Shown here: piece after piece, positions 52,420 through 61,431 of the stretch
How positions within the stretch are numbered: position 1 is the first letter of the stretch
Layout: every line of letters begins with the position of its first letter
Assembly: GCA_963556145.1 (NCBI GenBank)
Contig: OY744462.1
Coordinates: 6,572,001 to 6,636,000, forward strand
Length of the DNA stretch: 64,000 bases
Direction: 5' to 3'
From: Hygrocybe punicea
Lineage: Eukaryota; Basidiomycota; Agaricomycetes; Agaricales; Hygrophoraceae
Notes under the pieces: model-generated
What the model saw: the letters and a program-made list of their open reading frames with translations, nothing else
Databases searched by the model: none
Told to the model about the DNA's origin: nothing
Program-made: the position numbers and the translations under genes

Positions 52420-53023
52420 TGTGATGGCGAGTTCTGTTGTAGACCCAGATGAGGAATCTATGGAAAGGGTGATCAGCTAGAAAGTGATCAGAGGAATTCA
52501 GTTTCTTTAGAGAAGTCTAATCAATCCAACCCGAATCTGGGGGTTTCAGAATCAGAGGGAGAGTGTGGGGGAAAGGATGAAGAGCAATGTAGACAATATG
52601 ACTCAGAAATAGAACTGAAGTGGGACGATAAGATGTTTCTATATGTGTGTCTGGGTATCTCTAGTTTTGTAGCGTAAATGTACTACTTTTATACTACTCT
52701 GGAGGATCCTGTGCTGAGGTAACTATGTACTACAAGCGAAGGCTGTAAATGATAGGGGGCAAGTGGAGAGGAGGATAGGAGGAGTGGTGCTATGTACTAG
52801 GAGATGGGAAATGAAGATATATGATATAAAACTATATACGTACTGATTCCAGGTCGTTAGGGACATTGTATCATGAGTAGGGAGGGTTCCAGAGGTGGAA
52901 TCCAGAGTGGAATCGATGGAAAAGACCGGAATTGAGTGGAATCGATGATATGGGAATAGGAATGATCGGGAACGGAGTGGGATATGAAGGGGATATGGAT
53001 CCACACGATCTGGAGCCTCTACA
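52420..53023 (-). repeat. Solo LTR nested in element 3, TSD ACGG/ATGG
   Basis: 604 bp of the same family, TGTGATGGCGAG to GGAGCCTCTACA. Flanks ACGG (52416-52419) and ATGG (53024-53027) differ by one CpG to TpG change. The empty site is seen at about 16030-16045 (CGTCACGTGACCGTTGTT on plus). Confidence 0.88.
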
Positions 53024-53137
53024 ATGGTCACGTGATGGGGCAAAAAATACAAACATGAAATTTTTCAATGTGACTCATCATTGACAACAATCTCAACAAG
53101 CTCAACTATATCCCAGCAGTCCCAACACCAACAACAA

Positions 53138-54577
53138 ATGTCCACTGAATACAATGACCTCCTCAGAAAACTCAATGCAGAAACATGGAAAGACTTTGAG
53201 AATGCCCTAGCCAAGTTGCTGGAAGTGGACACGGCCGGAAATGAGATTATACGCGATGGACACAAGGACAGGGCACGGCAATGGGTGGTGAGACAATGAT
53301 GGGCCATAGTAAGAGATCCCATTCCTGTAAATGGCACAAACTAATGATACCCAGCAGCGGAACTACAGGGGACTCATGATGGAAATCCAGGACAACAGAA
53401 TGGACATGACGGAACCGAAGGACTTCTTGATGGGTGGGGAAATTGTGGTTGAGGTCAAGGAATGGTTGCGGAACCAGGAGGAATAGAAGAAGCAGGAGCA
53501 GGAAGAGGTGAGGCATCAGGAAGTTGAGGAGGCATTGCATTTACAGGAGGAAATGGAGGAGGAGGAAGCAAGGAGACAACAGGCCATGGAGGTGGTGGAG
53601 CTCAGGCAGAAACAGGTGGAGGAGATAAATAGGAGGGTGGAGGCGGAGGTGGAAGCGAAGTGGATCGAGGATGTGGAAAGGGCAAAGGTGGCAGAGGCAG
53701 CAAAAATGGAGGCTGAGGCAGCCGCGGAAAGGGACCAGGAGACCGGACAAGCCAGCGAGCATGGAAACAAGGACAAGGACAAGGACTGGGCCAATGAACA
53801 ACTCTGGAAATACAAGAAGCTTAATGCTATCAAAAATAAAAAGGCCAACTGGGACAACGAGACCATTCACGGAGAGTACAATAGCGGAGATGACTTTTCG
53901 AATGCAAGCAGAAGTGAGGACACAGGACCAAAGGGGAAGATTCCAGGGGTAAGTAAACTCTCACAAACTTGTATAACCGTGGGGCCTAACTAATCCGTAG
54001 TATATGCAGTTGTTCTGGATCTGACAGTGCAATGCGTGCATGACCGCCAATGTGGTTTGTCGCAGAATCGAGGGGTATGCATGTGATCTGTGCAAGAAGC
54101 TCAAATGACGCTGCAGGTTATCGATGAAGGGACTGGCCACCAGAACCAGGAAAGCGGAATGGAAAGGGAAGGGAAAGGTGGGTAGTCCAAAGGAAGATCA
54201 TTGCGAAGAAAATACCAAGACCTGTGAAGAAGCCCAAGCTGCAGGCCAGAGAGGCATCGACGAGCAAACGAACACTGACCAATGTCGAACTGGACATGGA
54301 GTCAGAGCAGGACAATGGGAGACGAGGGAATCCATTCAAGCACCCATGGATTGGAGCCAGAATCAACAACCACATACAGGCCGTATGGGATATGGCCACA
54401 GAAACCCAATTGGAAATCTCAACGATCGCAGATGGCTTGACAGAATACATCATGGAAGTCCATACACGCCTAACCCATTGGACGATGGAGCTAAACAAAT
54501 TGCACGCAAACCAGGCCCACATCTTCGGGCAACTCGACATGATCAGTATGAAGCTAGATGAGGTGAAGAGGAAGTAA
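53138..54577 (+). pseudogene. Accessory gene, decayed copy (copy 3)
   Basis: Exons 53138-53308, 53355-53948 and 54001-54577, aligned to copies 1 and 2. The intron 53949-54000 is the uninterrupted form of the intron that holds element 1 in copy 2. In-frame TGA codons at the ends of exon 1 and twice in the cysteine cluster region correspond to CGA in copy 2; there is also a TAG in exon 2 and a frameshift near 54200. Cluster cysteines are otherwise kept. The C-terminal part (EISTIADGLTEYIMEVHTRL) is still well preserved. Antisense to the element's gag, like copy 1. Confidence 0.85.
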
Positions 54578-55050
54578 AAGGGAATGGACAAAAGGAGATG
54601 GAAATGGGGCATCAGAAACGGTACATATCTGTATACTAGTGGGTATAAAATAAAAATGTGAATGGAAAGAGGTGAAACAGAGAGACACATGAAACAGAAT
54701 CCAGTGGTTGAGGTGGAGGATGGCACTGGAATACAATGGAAATGAAATGGGACCAGAAAGGGTGGGAAACAAAGAAAACTAGAAACGGAAATGAAAATAT
54801 AAATAAATGAGATATGGGAACGGGAATGGAAAGCGGAATGGAAGACAAAAACACAAAAAGAAGGTCAGAGGCGGAATGACAAGAGGAGATGGAGAGCTTC
54901 TTGCAAATATTCGAGTGAGGTGTCAAGGGGGTGGAGGTCCAATATATGATGACAAAATAAGATGAAAGCGGAAATGAGGAACAATATAAAATCGAGAACC
55001 AAAGTACTGACACCAATACGATCCCATACAATGGGTGTGCCACGTGATGG

Positions 55051-55430
55051 TAGTGTTGCTACAGCTAAGGCTAATAGCTGGCTACTAGCCATTAGCTTAG
55101 CTGATTTTAGCTTAGCTGATGCCAGCTAAGCTAATGGCTAATCTCCAGCTAATGGCTAAGGCTAAAGTATTTCAGAAAGTTAGCTTAGCTGTAGCTGAAG
55201 CTAAGGGAAGATAAAAATAATATCATCTCAGAACAGCCTAGAAATACCTAAAAAGGATATCATACCTGACTAATAGTCATTAGCTTAGCTGACTTTAGCT
55301 TAGCATAGCTGCAATAGCTGCAGCTAGTACTTGGCTAGTGGCTAAGGCTAAGACATTTTTCATGAATTAGCTTAGCTTTAGCTGCAGCTAATTTAGCCGC
55401 AGCTAGGCTAGCTTAGCTGTGGCAACACTA
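55051..55430. mobile_element. hAT-type MITE in element 3
   Basis: 380 bp, TAGTGTTGC...GGCAACACTA. Flanks CGTGATGG (55043-55050) and TGTGACGG (55431-55438) are explained as CGTGACGG with two CpG to TpG changes. The interior is made of AGCTAA/TTAGCT repeats. Confidence 0.8.
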
Positions 55431-56768
55431 TGTGACGGGTCGAAAAATGATGGGGTGCCCCAAGTGGGTGGAGATGACAAAGTGCCTCAAGTGGGCAAAG
55501 ATGGAACCGGAGATGATATGGGACAGGAAACGACAAGGGGTGATGGGGATGGAGGGGGTAATGGATCTGGGATAGAAACAAGTATGGGAGACTCAACCAA
55601 CTGGGACAGAAACTCAATAGACTGGGGGGGAGACAATATGGCAGCAATAACGGGGATGGAATGTCTATATCTGGAGAATCCAGAGCAAATGGGAGTGGGT
55701 CCGGTATGAGTTCATAGACAGAAAGTGGAGGGGACAAATCTGGAGATAAAATGGACGAAAGAGGAAATGGAATAGATAAATCGGGAACAGGACTGGAAGG
55801 TATGATGGAATTGATGACCAGCATCGATAAATCAGGAAGGGGCTTGGACAGGGACAACATGGGACTGGATGACAAAACCTGTAAACAAATAACGGCTTCG
55901 ACGGGCACTGGAGTGGATGGGGACGAGGAACACAATGACAGGGAAGGAGTATATGAAGGACTGGAATGAACAACAGTAGGCAGGATCGAGGACAGAATCT
56001 GTTCAGTAGCCAGGATGACTGGGATAGGTACGGGATCGGGACCAGATTCAGGACTAGAAATGGTAACAGGGAGCGCAGTGACAGCGGATTCCGGAATGGA
56101 ATGGTAACCGGAAAGTAAAAACAATGTGGCATCATGGAAAGTATCAACCGGGTACAGATCATAGTTGTAATGACTGGGAAGAAGATAATGGAGTCGTTCT
56201 TCAACACGTTGATGAAGATCCAAGTCAAATCCATTGGCAAAATACATATTCTGTTGCTTGTCCAATAAATGGCCATTGTCATCTAATACTTCAGAAATGC
56301 ATATGAAGTCCCAGAAATATTGTCCAAAGTCCATCTTGTTCTCTATACCCTAAGTCAATTGTTGTCTAACCAATTGACTGTGATCGTATACCAAATACTG
56401 TCCATGGCACCAGGATAGAAGTTGAAAACAGCACATCAGAAAGTGATGAAGTCCTTTGCTGAAGCGGTGGGAAGGGTGGACCAAAGTTCATAATCATTGT
56501 TATTGAGGTACCGGAGCATGTAGCGAATCTTCATACTGTCCGAGAGTCCACAGTCGGAGCTGAGCATGTCAATTTCGTCAAAGAAGTGGGGAAGGTCGTA
56601 TTTGTCACCATGAAATGTTGGGGCGGAATGATCACCTCGGAGAGGCATGAATCCATGTGTCATATCAGGGAACTTCCAAATCGGGAAGCGGGTCAGGTCA
56701 GAGAGGTACGAGGAAGGGGTCAAAGTCATAAGTGGGGCTGAGCAATTAGAGTCAGGAACAAAGGACAA
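55408..56768 (-). pseudogene. Element 3 gag, decayed
   Basis: The N-terminal part (56768-56436) has RGDHSAPTFHGDKYDLPHFF and NDYELWSTLPTAS, matching element 1 gag. After stops, the frame continues at 56334 (YFWDFICISEVLDDNGHLLD...FHDATLFLLSG), again matching element 1. The rest is Ser/Pro-rich and ends in the MITE. No knuckle and no pol remain. Confidence 0.8.
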
Positions 56769-56825
56769 ACATCATAAAAGTCAAAGCCAATGGTGGGGAG
56801 GGTATGAAAGACAAAAGAAACTAAA

Positions 56826-56845
56826 TCCTCGTGGTGAGCTCCAGT
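56826..56845 (-). promoter_or_regulatory. Primer-binding site of element 3
   Basis: TGGAGCTCACCACGAGGA on the minus strand, two bases inside the LTR. Differs from the element 1 site at two bases, one of them CpG-type. Confidence 0.7.
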
Positions 56846-57468
56846 TGTGACAGCAAGTTCAATTGTAGACCCAGAAGAGGAATCTACAGAAAGGGTGATC
56901 AGCTAAGAAGTGATCTGAGGAATTGAGTTTCTTTAGAGAAGTCTAATAAATCCAACCTGAATCTGGGGGTTCCGGAATCAGAGGGAGAGTGTGGGGGAAA
57001 GGACGAAGAGAGGTGTAGATGATACAAAGAGTGGACTAAGAAATAGAGCTGAAGTTGGACAATAAGATGTATGTCTATACGTATATCTGTGTGTATATGT
57101 ATGTGTGTGGTTTTGTAGTGTAAATGTACTACTTTTATACTACTATGGAGGATCCTGTGCTGTAGTAACTATGTACAACAAGTGAAGGCTGAAAGTGATA
57201 GGGGCAAGTGGAGAGGAGGATAGGAAGAGTGGCGCTATGTACTAGGGGACAGGAAACGAAGATATATGATATACAACTATATACATACTGATTCTGGGTC
57301 GTCAGGGACATTGCCTCATGAGCAGGAATGATTCCAGAGGTGGAATCTGGAGTGGAATTAATAGCAAAGGCCAGAATCAGGCAGAATCAATGATACGGGA
57401 ATGGGAATGGACAGGAATGGAGTCAGATATGAAGAGGATATGGATCCACACAATCCGGAGCCTCTACA
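56846..57468 (-). repeat. 5' LTR of element 3
   Basis: 623 bp, TGTGACAGCAAG to GGAGCCTCTACA. Same length as the orphan LTR at 17248-17870. Confidence 0.9.
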
Positions 57469-59490
57469 CCGTTTCACCCTCAACTCATCCATCGACCCCC
57501 TCTACGCCCTCTCCATCATCCCTGGCAGCAAGTACTAACACGTCTCCAATGTCTGAGCCTGCGCAGTCCCCTGAAATGCTGCCTCCATTGCCTCCCTCGT
57601 CCTTGTCACCTACTCACTCTGTCACTCACAGCAACTCGAAAGCCACATGCCAACACCAACATCCAGCCACCCACACCAGCACATGTCAATGCAGTGAGTG
57701 GACCCACCTGCTGCTTGGTAACTTATTTTTTACAGTCTTTCTTTCATTTTTGTACTGATTACCTATGCTCAAGGCCTTGCCCACAGCAACACAACAAAGG
57801 ACGAGGATGAGGGACAGCGACGAGGAACAATCCGAAGGGTCCATGATGGATGGCGATGGTGACAGTAGCAGCAGAACAATAACCAATCCATTGTGTCACC
57901 CTAACCCCATCCAGTTATTTATCCAGGACATGCCAATGGCAATGACAGCAAGCAGCAATGGCTTGAGATCTGTATGTAATACTGTCAAATAACCAGTGTT
58001 ATACATGTATAAAATGAAGTGACTGTATGCATTGTAAATCAATGAGTGAGCTGATGACAATTCAATGCCCAGGTTATTTATTATCAGTAATACCTCTGTT
58101 TATATTATAGCGCTGAAAATGCTGTAATCAAGTGATAAAACTAACTACTTTTCAGACAAAAAATGAGACCTTCAGTGATAAAAAAATCATTGAAATTAAT
58201 ACTTTTGAGTGACTTCAGGCATTGCTTTTCATTGAAGCTACTTCCTACGGTGTGAGGACTGACACAGCCAGATCGGATCATGATCTGAGCCTGATATGGT
58301 GCATGTCACTAACCCGGAAATACTCACGCTCTCACAAAATCCCTGTTCATCCTGTAGCCTCACCATTTCTGCATCAATCTCTTTTCATTGTTGCTAGAAG
58401 TCTATTGTAATGTTTCTGTCTACTCTGATTTTCCATAGTTGATCCTGAAGTTTATTCTGAGACTTAAGTATATTTGGGTGTGTCACTGACCTGTTGAAGA
58501 CTGTACTTGAACACATTTATTTGGCTACATGGCCAATCGGTCATAGTACTAGATTAGGGCTATAGATGTTTTGGTCAAACACAGGTGACTTGGCACAAAT
58601 TCGATCCCAGACGAATGCTGAGCTGGGGATATGACAAATTGGCAGATCATCCCTTGGTTCACAGCCACAGCTCAGGCCTGGGCCTCAGTCAGTAATTAGC
58701 CCTTTGCTCAGTTCATTCTGGGCCTTCCCCAACGACAGTCGAGTGATATGAACCAGGGGCTGATCAGTTCTCGACTCAGCACTGGATCAGGCCTCAGGAT
58801 TTGGCCTTGGAATTCACTGTAGTGTTAAATTTGAGTTTCTGAGCCCATGCTGCCTTAACTGAGTCTTCCCAGCTCTTATAAGCAGATATAAACATCTGTT
58901 TATCATATAATTCTCTAAGGCTCTCTAAAAGCCTATGTCATAAATCTAATATGAAGCATGTCCTGTTGTTACTTGGCAAAATTCTCTAAGTCTTTCCTTT
59001 GGCGTTGTTTGTTGCTTACCGTGGCATAATTCCATATCTTTACTTTGGTCTTGGTTCAACTTCTCTCCACCACCTTGACATCAATACCGCCTCATCATCC
59101 CCCACCCACCTCTCCTCTCAGCACAACAACAACAACAGCGCCAACAACAACAATGGCAGTGATAACCACAACCACAGACAAGATGGCTATCACAACAACG
59201 GCGACACAGACAACCAGCATGGCAACGGTAACAGCAGTGGCAAGGCGGCAGCAGTGGTAGCTGTAAGTAGTGGTGACAGCAGCAGCAGCACGACGGTGGT
59301 AGCAAAATGTGTATAAATGGCCCCAGAATAATAAACCCCATTTATCCGTAATATGGAAAATAAATAAATATAAATGTAATATAAATTGAAACTGAAGGGC
59401 AAGTGAGCCAGTCGACCAGTACTGAACCAGGCTCGTACTGATTTATCATAATGTCCATAGTATTAGATCAGTACTCCCATGTGACTGTGT
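57469..59490. other. Open Ser/Pro-rich stretch, then no recognised gene
   Basis: 57480-57760 has an open plus frame (SSLAASTNTSPMSEPAQSPE) that may continue the frame interrupted at 51632. Another open stretch is at 57765-57990. 58229-58252 is the right end of the possible TIR element. 59105-59300 is CAA/CAG-rich (poly-Asn/Ser frames). No RNA gene was found. Confidence 0.35.
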
Positions 59491-60351
59491 CAGGACCCTG
59501 GATTGTCCGGCTAAATGTTAGATCCGATCTTACCCAAATTCTGAAAATTCTGTCCCGACACAAAATCGCCTCGCCAGCCATTTCGTGTCTGGATGGGGGA
59601 TCTAGCCTATCTCAACCTAAAAATTTTGTCCAGATGCCGGATATGACATAGTAAAAGCAAAAAAAATTCCAACAAAAAGGCAGAAAAATTCCGCCCGCTA
59701 CATATCCACGACCTACATGTTTCCCAATAATAGGAGATCATCCCCACAACAATCTAGTCCATTTCCTCATCCTGATCACGGCTGCGCTTCAAAAAGCCTT
59801 TGATGGCCTTAGCCAATGTTGTCTGGCTTTTCTGTAAAGTCTTGAATAGATTTGTGTCACGTTCTGCAAGTTCTAATCCAGTTTGATTGAAAGAGGGCGA
59901 GGAAGGCAGCAGAAAGATGAAGGATATGGGTGATAAGAGTGCAAATTGTTTCATTTGAAAGATGGCCGTGGTCTCTGTGATTGAGCGGAATTGTCGACCG
60001 TACATGTGCTCAAAGAGTTGAACCACAAGTTTTGACAATGCTGCCACAATTTGTGCTTTCTGTGACCGCCATGTGCTTGCCATTTTTCATGATGATAGTT
60101 GTCACAAATTGCTATATATGGTATTATACATATACAGGTACTTCCACATCGGGGGTGTTGGCCAGCCTCGGATGTCTGGATGAGGTTACGGCATTTCTGT
60201 AAACCAGGGAGCCATGTCTGGACAAAGATCTAGGTATAACCGCATTTTTGGTGTTCCATGTCTGGATTGGGATCTAGCATTTTGGCCAAAATCCCAAAAA
60301 TATGTCCGGATGCTGATCTATCCTCGGTGCGGACAATCCGGGGTCCTACTG
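59491..60351. mobile_element. Possible TIR element with small ORF
   Basis: CAGGACCCTGGATTGTCCG on the left and the inverse of CAGTAGGACCCCGGATTGTC on the right, about 860 bp apart. These resemble pogo/Tc1-type ends (CAGT...CCGGAT). No clean TSD. It lies next to the host genes. Confidence 0.5.
59754..60083 (-). CDS. Hypothetical ORF, 109 aa
   Basis: MASTWRSQKAQIVAALSKLV at the start, GLELAERDTNLFKTLQKSQT and a basic-acidic tail at the end (LKRSRDQDEEMD). It lies inside the possible TIR element 59491-60351. No family recognised. The hydrophobic middle (FALLSPISFIFLLPSS) could be an unspliced intron. May be a transposon accessory gene. Confidence 0.35.
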   Translation of the reverse strand: MASTWRSQKAQIVAALSKLVVQLFEHMYGRQFRSITETTAIFQMKQFALLSPISFIFLLPSSPSFNQTGLELAERDTNLFKTLQKSQTTLAKAIKGFLKRSRDQDEEMD

Positions 60352-60710
60352 TGTCATGGAACCGAACTAAATCCTGGTTTCAGCACTAAGCTTGTTTAAG
60401 ACATTGCAAATTATCAACTCCGCCTAGATATTTCCCGCTGTGCCTAATATCTTATTATCAATCGCGCTGGATCCGGCATGCTCATGTAGCCAGCGATATA
60501 CACAGATATTAATCGTTAACCAAAAAATAAGCCTTGTCCCCCATGTGCATACTGTGCACGAGAATCCATAATCCTCCAGGTGGTGTTATCTCTCTGGAAA
60601 CCGTGACTGGGCCGTGTTGCTGTCATGGAAGACCTCTGCGAAAGTCCGGTGGTTCCACCCAACTTAACAATCTATCCTCAACTTTCCATCTCGACCAAGT
60701 GGACAAACAA
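60352..60710. other. 3' flank of cwf18, no gene seen
   Basis: No credible ORF; probably holds the 3' UTR of the minus-strand cwf18 gene. Confidence 0.4.
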
Positions 60711-61332
60711 TTAGTCCTCGTCATCGGAGAGATCGTTTTGAGCCTTTTCTTGTGCTTTCATAGCGCCAACCAAATCATCCGATTCCCCTTTCTGAGCGGC
60801 GAGTCGTTGACCTGCCGTAGAGTATTCAACGAGTGTTTTGGGTCAAAAAATTTTTGACGAACGAATCAACGTATGGATGGCTTCTTGGGTCTTTCTTTCC
60901 ACTTTTTTCAGCTTCTTCTCTAGTTCACGTTTCAGGTCCCAAGTCGGTCGTTTGGGAGCAATATTAAAGACATCCTTGGCGTGATAAAGATCATGGACAA
61001 GCGAAGGTAACATGTCTTTGTTCACTTACCAAGTCCTGATCCCTTCGTTGTTGATCCTCAATAATGATCTTTTCTGCTAAACCCTCAACATTTTTCTCCA
61101 CGGTATCGTCCATAACGGCGTCGTCGTGGATTCGTTTGCGAAGGGTGCGTGATTCTGGATCAAAATTTCTGTTCTTTATTTTGGGTTCCAAGCTGGAGAT
61201 TTGGAAGTGAGAACGCAACTAAACACAAACGAATGAAACATACGCATTTTCACCCACAGTTTCCCCGTCTTTCCCCTTCCGTAGTGCTATAAGTCGTGCT
61301 TTCCGTGCTTCTGAAGCCTCTGCAAGAGACAT
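60711..61332 (-). CDS. cwf18: Cwf18/CCDC12 spliceosome-associated protein
   Basis: Complete four-exon gene: 61332-61244, 61192-61030, 60974-60863 and 60811-60711. Introns are 51, 55 and 51 bp with GT..AG ends (GTATGT, GTAAGT and GTTCGT donors). The product is 154 residues. It starts MSLAEASEARKARLIALRKG, then has an acidic/basic middle (KNRNFDPESRTLRKRIHDD), the cwf18 signature NIAPKRPTWDLKRELEKKLK with ERKTQEAIHTLIR, and an acidic end (NDLSDDED). Length and order match the cwf18/CCDC12 family (about 150-170 residues), a component of the Prp19-associated spliceosome in the nucleus. It is divergent from GUF1, with ATGs about 60-100 bp apart. Undamaged; a single-copy host gene bordering the repeats. 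Confidence 0.93.
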
Positions 61333-61431
61333 GTCCGGTTGATACCACGTGACTACTGTTGTATTGCGCAGATTTCTACCACTTGCCAGTGCATGTCGCC
61401 GGATGTCGTTTGGCGCAATGCTTGTCTTCGA
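61333..61431. promoter_or_regulatory. Shared divergent promoter of cwf18 and GUF1
   Basis: At most 99 bp separate the two start codons (60 bp if GUF1 starts at 61393). The two genes must share a compact bidirectional promoter, and their 5' UTRs probably overlap. No TATA box was seen. CACGTG (61348-61353) is an E-box. Confidence 0.6.

Larger units (their letters stand above)
51636..57468 (-). mobile_element. Element 3: internally deleted LTR retrotransposon
   Basis: 5.8 kb between a 553-bp LTR (51636-52188) and a 623-bp LTR (56846-57468). Ends TGTGAC...CTCTACA. Flanks CCAT (51632-51635) and CCGT (57469-57472) are a 4-bp TSD with one CpG-type change. Inside, on the minus str: primer site, decayed gag, no pol, then the antisense accessory copy 3 (plus strand). 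A solo LTR and a MITE are nested in it. The element is a non-autonomous derivative that kept gag and the accessory gene. Confidence 0.88.

Noticed and set aside
59105..59300. Asn/Ser-rich protein from the CAA/CAG stretch
   Set aside because: Simple repeat; equally open in other frames, no splice or domain support.
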